Of a stretch of DNA of 64,000 nucleotides, positions 8,711-16,687 are shown in pieces. The stretch is taken from assembly GCA_004144175.1 (NCBI GenBank), contig SEFT01000014.1, forward strand, positions 40,821 through 104,820. Reading direction: 5' to 3'. The stretch comes from Sphingobacteriales bacterium. Its GTDB lineage: Bacteria; Bacteroidota; Bacteroidia; Chitinophagales; Chitinophagaceae. Each line of letters begins with the position of its first letter. Within the stretch, counting starts at the first letter, position 1. The notes below the pieces were generated by a model. The model saw only the letters and a program-made list of their open reading frames with translations. It had not been told where the DNA came from and did not search any database. The position numbers and the translations under genes were made by a program.

Positions 8711-8953
8711 CTAGATCTTCACAAATACCGATCTGCCGGTTTTATTATTACTAAATGCGACTTCAACAATGTAAGTAGCCGAAGGTAAATTAGATATATT
8801 AATCGTTTTCCTCTGGTCAGAAGCGGATGGCAGGCGCACAATAGTTTCCCCCGACATGTTCATGATCCTGATCTCACTCATAGTGTCGGATGTAAACACA
8901 TTTAGTTCGTCGCCACTAGGGATTGGGTAAACCGCAAGACTTTTTTCCAACAT
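8711..8953 (-). CDS. Free-standing T9SS type A sorting domain (80 residues)
   Basis: The whole reading frame is a type IX secretion C-terminal sorting domain: YPIPSGDELNV at the start, EIRIMNMSGETI, then NLPSATYIVEVAFSNN and a final GRSVFVKI. There is no signal peptide and no cargo. The codon two before the first ATG is an in-frame TAG, so no longer protein is read in this frame. Either it is the remnant of a decayed secreted protein or a small protein in its own right. Without a signal peptide it could not reach the T9SS, which favours a remnant. Confidence 0.55.
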   Translation of the reverse strand: MLEKSLAVYPIPSGDELNVFTSDTMSEIRIMNMSGETIVRLPSASDQRKTINISNLPSATYIVEVAFSNNKTGRSVFVKI

Positions 8954-9134
8954 ACTAAACTATCTAGTAAAGTTCCCCATTGGGCAGGAATGGGGAAATA
9001 CCTTGGGAAAGGTATTTACCATCCGGGCTACTGGGTAGTTGATAGATAAACGTATGAATGATGTAAAACCCTTGGTTTGAACGGTGGATTTTTTTACCGG
9101 AAGTTAAAATGGTTGGTTGTCAGCTGTTTATCAG

Positions 9135-9165
9135 TTTCGTTTTAAATAGAAAACCATTATTTTTG
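9135..9165 (+). promoter_or_regulatory. Candidate Bacteroidota promoter
   Basis: A -33-like TTTC at 9135-9138 and a perfect -7 box TATTTTTG at 9158-9165 are 19 bases apart. The only frame downstream is the short ORF at 9194. Confidence 0.45.
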
Positions 9166-9193
9166 CGGCGATAATTCTAAAAAGTAGTAAACA

Positions 9194-9280
9194 GTGCAAC
9201 GAACCCTTGAATCGATCGTCATAGCTGTATTATCAGCTATTGCAATTATATTTCTAAGCTACCAAATATTGGCCGGTTGA
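9194..9280 (+). CDS. Possible 28-residue membrane peptide
   Basis: A GTG-started frame encodes a short peptide with one hydrophobic helix (IVIAVLSAIAIIFLSYQILAG). An in-frame stop lies two codons before the GTG. It follows a good promoter box by about 28 bases, which is the main support. There is no clear ribosome-binding site, so it may be untranslated. Confidence 0.3.
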   Translation: MQRTLESIVIAVLSAIAIIFLSYQILAG

Positions 9281-9334
9281 TAAATAGGCAGAATGCAGGG
9301 GTTGTGGACATGCGAGTATCGGCGATATGTTTAA

Positions 9335-10180
9335 TTAATTGTCCAGTTTTATCTCAAAAAGCTTCGGCCAGTACTTACCTGTAATGAAAATGCGATTGCC
9401 CGCAGCATCATAAGCGATGCCATTCATCACCTCAGGGCCATCTTCGCCGCCTGCTCCAAGTGCGGGTATGCCCGTACGCTCCCTTAGGTTGCGGAGGTCG
9501 GCCTTGCCCACTACTTTACCACTGGCAGGGTCTATCTTATAAATAAAGTCTGTCTGCCATTGGTTGGCATATATATATCCCTTGATGTATTCTAACTCGT
9601 TTATGTAGGTTACAGATCCATAGGAGTCGTTCACATCAATGCGTTTTACTTCCTTTAAAGTCGCCGGATCCAGGAAATAGAGTTTGCTGGTACCATCGCT
9701 ATATATGATATTGGCTCCATCGTTGGTCATTCCCCAGCCCTCGCCCGTATCAAAAGTGAACGTTTGTAGTTGCTTAAGTGTAGCCTGATTGTACACAAAT
9801 CCTGTTTTCTCTTTGTAAGTGAGCTGGTATATTTTACCATTCAGCACCGTAAGGCCTTCTCCAAAGTACTTATCGTCCAGTTTTTGCGATTGCAGCACCT
9901 TTCCCGTTTTCAACTCTGTTTTACGAATGTCGGAGCTGCCATATTCACCGGTACTTTCATATAGGCTGCCATCTACATATTGTAGTCCTTCGGTAAAGGC
10001 TGCCTTATCATGCGGAAATTCGTTTACTATTTGATAAGGTATGGCAGGTGTCATCTCTACAGCCGTGATCGTAGTTTCCTTTTCTACTTTCTCATCGGTC
10101 CTTTTCTCCTCATTGCAGGCCTGAAACGAAAGGCCTGCGATAAAAACTGCAATGGCTAGTTGACGCTTATTAAATGACAT
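9335..10180 (-). CDS. Glutaminyl-peptide cyclotransferase (lipoprotein)
   Basis: The 281-residue product is a plant-type glutaminyl cyclase (Glu_cyclase_2 family), a five-bladed beta-propeller that converts N-terminal glutamine to pyroglutamate. It has the typical blocks FTEGLQYVDGSLYESTG, FGEGLTVLNGKIYQLTY, GEGWGMTND, NELEYIKGYIYANQW and NGIAYDAAGNRIFITGKYWP. A lipobox FQAC near residue 22 points to a periplasmic lipoprotein. In Bacteroidota many exported proteins start with Gln after cleavage at xxQ sites, so such an enzyme could cap them; that link is inference. Confidence 0.9.
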   Translation of the reverse strand: MSFNKRQLAIAVFIAGLSFQACNEEKRTDEKVEKETTITAVEMTPAIPYQIVNEFPHDKAAFTEGLQYVDGSLYESTGEYGSSDIRKTELKTGKVLQSQKLDDKYFGEGLTVLNGKIYQLTYKEKTGFVYNQATLKQLQTFTFDTGEGWGMTNDGANIIYSDGTSKLYFLDPATLKEVKRIDVNDSYGSVTYINELEYIKGYIYANQWQTDFIYKIDPASGKVVGKADLRNLRERTGIPALGAGGEDGPEVMNGIAYDAAGNRIFITGKYWPKLFEIKLDN

Positions 10181-10289
10181 TTATCGGTATTGATATTGCA
10201 GAGCGAATATAAGCAGATTTAAAGATCGCCATCCGGTTGTAAATATTTTTATATAACGCCGGCATCTGCAATGCTAACAACTATTTAGC

Positions 10290-10297
10290 TAGTTTTG
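10290..10297 (+). promoter_or_regulatory. -7 promoter box next to a start codon
   Basis: TAGTTTTG matches TAnnTTTG and ends only six bases before the ATG at 10304, so transcription would start at or near the start codon. No good -33 element is seen. Confidence 0.45.
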
Positions 10298-10303
10298 CAT
10301 TAT

Positions 10304-11317
10304 ATGAAAAGCTTGAGGATTAGGACTTTAGTTGTATTTCTTTTTGCACTGACGTTAGTTGCTTGTAAGGATGAACAAAAGACAGAACAAAAGGATTCTG
10401 CTGCTTTCAGAAATGCAGCTATCTTAGACCTTACCGAGCGTATTGAGAAAAACCCGCAGAATCATAAGCTTTATTATGAGCGCGGCCAGCTCTTTAACCG
10501 TATGCATGAAGATTCCCTTGCACTGGAAGATTTTAAAAAAGCCGCTACACTCGACTCGTCGAAAGCAGAATACTTCAGCGCCATCGGCGACCTGATGTTT
10601 GAGCATAAGGATATCTCCGGCTCTATCAGATACATTCAAAAAGCACTTAGCCTCAATCCCGACGACCCTGCTGCACATCTCAAGATGGCCAAGATGTTTG
10701 TGTACCTGAAAGATTACCCAAAGGCATTCTCAGAAATAAATGTGGTGCTTCGCCAGGATGTGTATAATGCGGAAGGCTATTTCCTGAAGGGCATGATCTA
10801 TAAAGACCTGAAGGATACAACAAAAGCGCTTTCTAGCTTCCTAACTGCTACCGAAGTGGATCCCGAATACCGCGAGGCAATATTGCAACTGGCATTGCTA
10901 CACGGTTACAAAAACGACCCTATCGCATTTCAGTATTACGACAAGGCATTTAAGATGGATACGACCGATGTGTTTCCTATATATGCGAAAGGCGTATACA
11001 TGCAAGACCGCAAGCAGTACGAGAAAGCCAAAGAATTTTATAAAGAAGCCATTCTCCGCGACCAGCAGTACGCCAACGCCTATTTTAATATGGGCTACAT
11101 CCTAATGCAGCAAGACTCATTCGAAAAAGCCCGCAGGCAATATGATCTGCTCACCAAAATCGAGATAGGCGATTTTGAGGCCTACTACAACCGTGGCCTT
11201 TGCAGCGAAATGATGGGTAAGAAAGAAGATGCAATGGCCGACTACCGCCAGGCCCTTGTATTCAATCCCGATTATGAGACTGCTAAAGAAGGGCTGAAGA
11301 GACTGGGTGTTCAATAA
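10304..11317 (+). CDS. TPR-repeat lipoprotein
   Basis: The ATG at 10304 starts a lipoprotein signal (MKSLRIRTLVVFLFALTLVAC). The mature protein of about 315 residues is built of TPR units with the usual spacing (YYERGQLFNRMHEDSLALEDFKKAATLD, YFSAIGDLMFEHKDISGSIRYIQKAL and so on to the end, about eight units). TPR lipoproteins of this size act as scaffolds in the periplasm; no partner can be named from the context. The next gene begins 120 bases later. Confidence 0.8.
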   Translation: MKSLRIRTLVVFLFALTLVACKDEQKTEQKDSAAFRNAAILDLTERIEKNPQNHKLYYERGQLFNRMHEDSLALEDFKKAATLDSSKAEYFSAIGDLMFEHKDISGSIRYIQKALSLNPDDPAAHLKMAKMFVYLKDYPKAFSEINVVLRQDVYNAEGYFLKGMIYKDLKDTTKALSSFLTATEVDPEYREAILQLALLHGYKNDPIAFQYYDKAFKMDTTDVFPIYAKGVYMQDRKQYEKAKEFYKEAILRDQQYANAYFNMGYILMQQDSFEKARRQYDLLTKIEIGDFEAYYNRGLCSEMMGKKEDAMADYRQALVFNPDYETAKEGLKRLGVQ

Positions 11318-11437
11318 TTGTGGCTATCAGGTTGAATTACGATGTGTATTGACTCTGTGGTTAATGGGTAGCGCATTTACCTGTTCTATCTTTGCCTAAG
11401 TATCCATCCATCAGTTATTTAATCTAATCGCCATTAA

Positions 11438-12640
11438 ATGAGGGTAGCGCCAATTCTGCAAAATGAACAGGCCCGCTTGCGGGACTTATATTCTTACGAT
11501 ATACTCGATACATTGCCGGAAAGTGATTTCGACCACTTGACGAAAATAGCGTCTGAAATATGCCAGACGCCTATTTCAATGATCAGCATTATCGATGCCG
11601 ACCGTCAATGGTTCAAATCGAAACAGGGCCTTGCAGTACAGGAGACACCACGCGAAGTTTCGTTTTGCGCACACGCCATAGTTAATCCCAATGATGTGTT
11701 CCTGGTGCCAAACTCGATGGATGATGAGCGCTTTGCCGACAATCCGCTCGTGACAGGCGAACCGCGTGTGATGTTTTACGCCGGTGTACCGCTGGTAACC
11801 GATGCTGGCTATCCCCTAGGTACGCTTTGCGTGATAGATAATACCCCTAAAAATCTTACAGACAGCCAAAAGGAAACGCTCAAGGCCCTTGCCCGGCAGG
11901 TAGTTTGCCTGTTGCAATTGCGTAAACGGAATTTGCAACTGGATGAGAGTAAAAAGCAGCTGGAAGAAGTAAATTCGGAGCTGGAGAAATTTGCCTACCT
12001 GGTGGCCCACGACATGACCTCTCCCTGTAATAATATGATCATGCTCTCCGAATTATTGGAGGAAGGTCATGCTGATAAGCTGGATGAAGAAGGGATGGAG
12101 ATGTTGGGATACCTCAAGAGCGTATCGGGGTCGCTCCGCGATCTTATAAAAGGTATATTAGATTATTCGCAGGTAATGCATCAGTGGCAAGCCGAGCGTC
12201 TGTCATTTTCGTTTGAGGAGCTGGTAGGGGAGTTGAGGCTGTTGATACACCTTCCCGAGCGCTTCTCTTTTGAGTATGCCGGGCCGGATGCCAGCATCTT
12301 TTCTTCAAAATCGGCCTTGTTGCAGATATTGCTGAATCTCGTTCAAAATGCCATAAAGTATAATGATAAAGAGCAGGGCCGCATAGCGATTCGTTTTTCA
12401 GAAGACGATAATTTCTACAACTTTTCAGTAGAGGACAATGGCCAGGGTATATCGGCCGAACACTACGAGCGGGCGTTTCAGCTTTTTGAAACCTTTAGCC
12501 TTAAAGACAGGCTGGAACAAAAGGGTTATGGTATTGGTCTATTTACCGTTAAGAAGTTGATCCGCAAGTTCGGGGGAGATATCCATATTACCTCAGAAAT
12601 AGGCAAGGGTACCAGCTTCACGTTCACTATTAAGAAGTAG
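11438..12640 (+). CDS. GAF-domain sensor histidine kinase
   Basis: The 400-residue cytosolic kinase has a GAF domain at about 25-160 ([50 protein letters not shown]), a phosphoacceptor region with His191 in [10 protein letters not shown], and an ATPase domain with N box [14 protein letters not shown]1 VEDNGQGI and G2 [13 protein letters not shown] -7 box TATCTTTG lies at 11387-11394, 43 bases before the start. No response regulator is adjacent; the receiver protein at 6709 is one candidate partner in the window, as Rcp1-like regulators often serve such kinases. That pairing is inference. Confidence 0.9.
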   Translation: MRVAPILQNEQARLRDLYSYDILDTLPESDFDHLTKIASEICQTPISMISIIDADRQWFKSKQGLAVQETPREVSFCAHAIVNPNDVFLVPNSMDDERFADNPLVTGEPRVMFYAGVPLVTDAGYPLGTLCVIDNTPKNLTDSQKETLKALARQVVCLLQLRKRNLQLDESKKQLEEVNSELEKFAYLVAHDMTSPCNNMIMLSELLEEGHADKLDEEGMEMLGYLKSVSGSLRDLIKGILDYSQVMHQWQAERLSFSFEELVGELRLLIHLPERFSFEYAGPDASIFSSKSALLQILLNLVQNAIKYNDKEQGRIAIRFSEDDNFYNFSVEDNGQGISAEHYERAFQLFETFSLKDRLEQKGYGIGLFTVKKLIRKFGGDIHITSEIGKGTSFTFTIKK

Positions 12641-12769
12641 GTAAGGCATAAGTGGTTTGCGCAACTATCACCGTATAGTTGTTCATTATATGTTAAGAGT
12701 TAGTTGTGTGTTCAGTTGTCAATATATAGGTGTACCTTTGCGCCTTATTTATATAAAAGTTCTTAATTG

Positions 12770-14536
12770 ATGACTTCATTTTCAAGCTTCTCGTTAAGGG
12801 AAGAATTAACTCGTGCCGTAGCGGACCTGGGTTTCGAGACTCCTACACCTATCCAACAAAAAGTAATACCACAGCTCTTATCCAATCCAACAGACATAAT
12901 AGGACTTGCCCAAACCGGTACCGGTAAAACTGCCGCTTTTGGTTTGCCACTCCTTCATCACACTGATGTTGCTCAAAAACAAGTGCAGGCGCTAGTACTA
13001 AGTCCTACGCGTGAGCTCTGTATGCAGATACAGGAAGAATTTAAAAAGTATGGTAAGCATATGCGTGGCCTGCGTACTACTGCTGTATATGGCGGTGTGC
13101 CGATCAGTGGCCAGATACGCGAGGTAAAAAGCAATCCGCAGGTAATTGTGGCTACACCCGGCCGCCTGATAGACCTGCTGGAGCGCAAGGCGCTTTCTTT
13201 GGACGACGTAAAATATCTTGTGCTTGATGAGGCCGACGAAATGCTCAACATGGGCTTCCGTGAGGATATCGAGTTCATCCTGAAGAATACGCCTAATCGT
13301 ACCTATACCTGGCTGTTCTCTGCTACTATGTCGAACGAAGTGCGCGGCATTGCCAAACGCTTTATGAACAAGTGGGAGGAATACTCCGTAGCAGCAGCGA
13401 ACACTACCAACGAAAATATTGACCACCAATACTACGTTACCAATCACCATAACCGTTTTGAGGCGCTACGCCGTCTGCTCGACTTTACGCCGGGCATATA
13501 TGGTATCATCTTTACCCGTACCAAACAAGATGCACAGGAAACATCTGAAAAGCTGATGAAGATGGGCTACCATGTGAGTCCGCTGCATGGTGATATGGAC
13601 CAGAAGATGCGTAGTAAGGTAATGGAGCGTTTTAAAAGTAAATCCTTGCAAGCCATTGTTGCTACAGACGTAGCAGCACGCGGTATTGATGTGAACGACA
13701 TAACGCACGTAATAAACTACGAACTACCTGACGATCCTGAGGTGTACACACACCGTAGTGGCCGTACCGCCCGTGCCGGTAAGTCGGGTATCTGTATGTC
13801 TATCGTTACACCGAAAGAGATATCAAGCATCCGCCAGATAGAGCGCATCGTAAAATCTCGTTTCCATCGTAGCGATATACCTGATGGGGCTGAGGTGATC
13901 CGTAAGCGTTTGTTCTACCAGATAGAGCAGATAGAAACAGCCGCTCCGAAAGACGACTTTGCTGCGGTTTATCAGGCGTCTATACACGAGCGCTTTGAGG
14001 ATATGGATAAGGATGAGCTAATACGCCGCCTTATTTGGTTGCAGCTTCGCGAAACGATAGATGCTTACCAGGATGCCGAAGACCTGAATGCAGGTTACGA
14101 GAACAAAGAAGGTAAGCGTAGTAGCAGCAATGGTAAGTCAGTACGTCTGTTCATCAACGTAGGTACTAAAGATGGTATCTCGTCTAACGAAAGATTATTG
14201 CAGTTCATTACAGAGTCTACAGACATTGAGCCGGGCCAAATAGATCGCATTACGGTGCGTGAAATGAGCAGCTTCTTCAATGTAACGGCAAGCGCTGCAG
14301 AATATATCACGCAAGTCCTTTCCCAGAAGAAACACAAAGGCCGTAAGGTACGTATAGAGGAAGCTGAGCAGAGAAGTGGTGGCGGCGGCGATCGCGGTGG
14401 GTATGGTTCTAAATCAGGCTCAGAACGTAGTGGTTATGGGTCAAAGCCTTCGTATTCAAAGCGTTCGGGGGAATCTAAGTCCCAGGGTGGGTACTTTGGT
14501 TCACAGAAGTTTAACAAGAGAAATAAGGATAATTAA
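12770..14536 (+). CDS. DEAD-box RNA helicase (DeaD/CsdA type)
   Basis: The 588-residue helicase shows the Q motif (GFETPTPIQQ, 21-30), motif I AQTGTGKT (47-54), PTREL, TPGRLIDL, DEAD (153-156), SAT (184-186) and HRSGRTARAG. An RNA-binding domain of the DbpA C-terminal type follows (VRLFINVGTKDGISSNERLL), then a 50-residue glycine- and serine-rich tail with RGG-like motifs. Such proteins unwind rRNA during ribosome assembly or in the cold. A -7 box TACCTTTG at 12733-12740 supports the start at 12770. It is probably a single-gene transcript. Confidence 0.92.
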   Translation: MTSFSSFSLREELTRAVADLGFETPTPIQQKVIPQLLSNPTDIIGLAQTGTGKTAAFGLPLLHHTDVAQKQVQALVLSPTRELCMQIQEEFKKYGKHMRGLRTTAVYGGVPISGQIREVKSNPQVIVATPGRLIDLLERKALSLDDVKYLVLDEADEMLNMGFREDIEFILKNTPNRTYTWLFSATMSNEVRGIAKRFMNKWEEYSVAAANTTNENIDHQYYVTNHHNRFEALRRLLDFTPGIYGIIFTRTKQDAQETSEKLMKMGYHVSPLHGDMDQKMRSKVMERFKSKSLQAIVATDVAARGIDVNDITHVINYELPDDPEVYTHRSGRTARAGKSGICMSIVTPKEISSIRQIERIVKSRFHRSDIPDGAEVIRKRLFYQIEQIETAAPKDDFAAVYQASIHERFEDMDKDELIRRLIWLQLRETIDAYQDAEDLNAGYENKEGKRSSSNGKSVRLFINVGTKDGISSNERLLQFITESTDIEPGQIDRITVREMSSFFNVTASAAEYITQVLSQKKHKGRKVRIEEAEQRSGGGGDRGGYGSKSGSERSGYGSKPSYSKRSGESKSQGGYFGSQKFNKRNKDN

Positions 14537-14546
14537 TAATACATCC

Positions 14547-14577
14547 TTGGTCGTCTGGGTTTTTAACCCTATATTTG
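14547..14577 (+). promoter_or_regulatory. Bacteroidota promoter of rlpA
   Basis: TTGG at 14547-14550 and TATATTTG at 14570-14577 are separated by 19 bases, an ideal match to the sigma-ABfr promoter form. The rlpA start codon is 15 bases downstream, so the leader would be very short. Confidence 0.75.
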
Positions 14578-14592
14578 TGTAACAAAATCTTA

Positions 14593-15039
14593 ATGCGTAT
14601 GAGGCTGCTAGTAGTAACCGCTACTCTGATTATGGGTAGCTTGGGCTTAAATGCTCAGCAAGTGCAAAAGCAAAAAGGTACTGATGGAAAGGGTATCGCC
14701 AGCTTTTATCATGATAAATTTGAAGGACGCCAGACGGCTACCGGTGAGATTTTCGATAATGATAAGTTCACTGCTGCGAGCAACAAGCTGAAGCTAGGAT
14801 CTTATGCAAAGGTTACAAACCTTACCAATGGTGAAGTAGTTTATGTAAAGATCAACGATCGCATGAATGCTTCTAACGAGCGCCTGATAGATCTGGCAAG
14901 TGTAGCAGCTAAGAAGCTGAACTTCCAGGGTAATGGTGTTACGAAAGTAAAGGTAGAGGCTGTATCTGCACAGGAAGGCCGCATGGCGATCTCGTTTCAG
15001 AACAGAGCAAAAGCAGGAAGTACCACGAACAGATTATAA
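14593..15039 (+). CDS. rlpA: RlpA-family septal ring lytic transglycosylase-like protein
   Basis: A signal peptide ending in LNAQ precedes a double-psi beta-barrel domain with the RlpA pattern: GIASFYHDKFEGRQTATGEIFDNDKFTAAS, LKLGSYAKVTNLTNGEVVYVKINDR and RLIDLASVAAKKLNF. Some RlpA proteins cleave denuded peptidoglycan during cell separation. No SPOR domain follows, so at 148 residues this is a short form. The start at 14593 is taken because the promoter box at 14570-14577 lies just before it. A bidirectional terminator follows. Confidence 0.85.
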   Translation: MRMRLLVVTATLIMGSLGLNAQQVQKQKGTDGKGIASFYHDKFEGRQTATGEIFDNDKFTAASNKLKLGSYAKVTNLTNGEVVYVKINDRMNASNERLIDLASVAAKKLNFQGNGVTKVKVEAVSAQEGRMAISFQNRAKAGSTTNRL

Positions 15040-15065
15040 TAACAAAAGACAAAAGTTTTTAGATA

Positions 15066-15093
15066 AGAACGGCTCCTGTTTAGGAGCCGTTCT
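15066..15093. terminator. Bidirectional terminator
   Basis: A 12-base perfect stem (AGAACGGCTCCT) with a four-base loop lies between rlpA and a converging gene, with short T-rich stretches on both sides. Confidence 0.8.
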
Positions 15094-15100
15094 GTTTAAT

Positions 15101-15958
15101 TTACCATCTGTTTTTTTCCCACTGATAGGAGAATGGCATTATCAGCAAAGAAAGATTGAGTTCCGGTTTTCCCTTCATTTCAACCCGCAGATTGCTAACG
15201 CCTTGTACCGGTGGCCGTTCACTCATATATGTAAGCCCGCTTATAACCGTCGCTCTTACTTTAAACGCTATTCCCAGTACATATCCTAATTCTATTTTAG
15301 CAAAAGGTGCGGCCTTCGCTGTTACGTCTTCAAATGTTCCCCACGCTGAAAGCATAACGTATGGGTAGAGTCCGGCACCTGCTGTGAAGCACATACCTCT
15401 TCCCCTGTCAAGAATGGCGTCGGCACCTACTTTATAGTCTAGGCTCAAAGGCACACCTACATGCATGCTTACTGCACTTCGTCCCAGGGTTTTTTCACCC
15501 GTTGGTGCCGTGAACAGTACAGCATTAGGGAGAACGTCTGCGCCTTCCAGCGGGCCTACTTCCCAGGATATAAAATTAAACATACCACCATATCCGAATG
15601 CTAAAATCTTGTCTTCGCCCATCTCCATTAGCTTGGCTGACGATGTTCCAATAACACCCCAGGTATTCAATCCGCCTTTCAGTTTACTCTTTATTGGTGT
15701 TTCTAGTTTTCCGTCCTCTATTTCGCCATTCTTTTTTTGCAGCGTATACGTGAGTTGTAGGTTTGCATTGGCAAAAACCATAGATGGCCCCATTTCATAT
15801 CGCTGATAATATTGGCGACTGTAGTCCGTATTCGGGTTGTCCCAGTTATGCCGCATCCACATATTGCTAAAATGATCGTGAGCAAACTGGGCATAGGAGT
15901 GCATTGAAGTAATGCAAAAACAGGTCGCTAATAAGGCAAGTCTTAAGGGTTTATACAT
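15101..15958 (-). CDS. Secreted outer-membrane protein, paralogue A
   Basis: The 285-residue protein has a signal peptide (ending SYAQ) and a beta-rich, glycine-rich body. Its end, LLIMPFSYQWEKNRW, matches the end of the protein at 26773-27555 (ILPFSFMWEKAGWW), and the middle parts share a GxGxxPYxM / GGGVMPLYAM pattern and a long segment on 'LGxxFKVR / LGVLMKVR'. The two are paralogues of an unnamed outer-membrane family. The function is not known. Confidence 0.65.
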   Translation of the reverse strand: MYKPLRLALLATCFCITSMHSYAQFAHDHFSNMWMRHNWDNPNTDYSRQYYQRYEMGPSMVFANANLQLTYTLQKKNGEIEDGKLETPIKSKLKGGLNTWGVIGTSSAKLMEMGEDKILAFGYGGMFNFISWEVGPLEGADVLPNAVLFTAPTGEKTLGRSAVSMHVGVPLSLDYKVGADAILDRGRGMCFTAGAGLYPYVMLSAWGTFEDVTAKAAPFAKIELGYVLGIAFKVRATVISGLTYMSERPPVQGVSNLRVEMKGKPELNLSLLIMPFSYQWEKNRW

Positions 15959-16036
15959 GCTTATATTCGTCTTTGTGCGAAGTAAATTAATATTGCTAAG
16001 TTTTTATAGCATTGTGTAGTTTATTAATTGCATAAA

Positions 16037-16426
16037 ATGAGAAATCCGGATCTATACATCGATATAACTGCCAATAGGGGAAGAGGCGTTTTTTGTATTA
16101 AAAATTTGCCTGCCAATACTGTTATTGAAGTAGCTCCGGTTATCGTGATGACGGATGCAGATCGCAGGCATCTGGATGAGACACTGCTACACGACTATAT
16201 ATTTGAGTGGACACCCGATACTGAGAAAAAATGCTGCATGGCGTTGGGATATGTGCCCATGTATAATCACTCCTATGCATCCAATTGCGAGTACTTTATG
16301 GATTACGATACCGACACCATCATGATAAAAACAGTAAGGGATATAAAAGCCGATGAAGAAGTAACTATAAACTACAATGGCGACTGGAACGACAGCCGCC
16401 CTGTATGGTTCGATGTATCGGAATAA
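16037..16426 (+). CDS. SET-domain protein (putative lysine methyltransferase)
   Basis: The 129-residue protein is almost only a SET domain: GRGVF near residue 17, YNHSYASNCEY in the middle (the NHS..NC motif that contacts the cofactor) and EEVTINYNG near the end. SET proteins use S-adenosylmethionine to methylate lysines; bacterial ones are known but their targets are mostly unclear. The start at 16037 follows AAA and yields the usual compact size. It is 21 bases ahead of the pterin dehydratase gene and probably co-transcribed with it. Confidence 0.85.
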   Translation: MRNPDLYIDITANRGRGVFCIKNLPANTVIEVAPVIVMTDADRRHLDETLLHDYIFEWTPDTEKKCCMALGYVPMYNHSYASNCEYFMDYDTDTIMIKTVRDIKADEEVTINYNGDWNDSRPVWFDVSE

Positions 16427-16447
16427 CCTTTTTGAAAATCATTAATT

Positions 16448-16684
16448 ATGATCTGGACAGAAAAAGACAATTCACTTTATCGCCGCGTAACGTTCAAAGA
16501 CTTTTCGGAAGCCTTTGCTTTTATGACCCGGGTTGCCCTGTTGGCCGAGCAGCAAAACCATCATCCCCGCTGGACCAATGTATGGAACACCGTAGAAATA
16601 TGGCTGAATACCCACGACGCAGGTGACACAGTAACTGATAAAGACCATAAGCTTGCCGCGGCAATAGACAAACTCCTGCCCTGA
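16448..16684 (+). CDS. phhB: Pterin-4a-carbinolamine dehydratase
   Basis: The 78-residue product has the family signature: [27 protein letters not shown], then [15 protein letters not shown] and VTDKDHKLA. The HHP segment carries the catalytic histidines. The enzyme dehydrates 4a-hydroxytetrahydropterin, the product of aromatic amino acid hydroxylases; no such hydroxylase is in the window. Its stop is three bases from that of the converging M14 peptidase. Confidence 0.93.
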   Translation: MIWTEKDNSLYRRVTFKDFSEAFAFMTRVALLAEQQNHHPRWTNVWNTVEIWLNTHDAGDTVTDKDHKLAAAIDKLLP

Positions 16685-16687
16685 TGC

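Larger units (their letters stand above)
8954..9334. other. 381-base region without a large gene
   Basis: The region holds a 9-base hairpin (TTCCCCATT at 8973-8981 with AATGGGGAA at 8989-8997, seven-base loop), a candidate promoter at 9135-9165 and a 28-codon ORF after it. No cargo part for the sorting tail at 8711-8953 was recognised in the stretch that adjoins it. Nothing else is visible. Confidence 0.5.
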
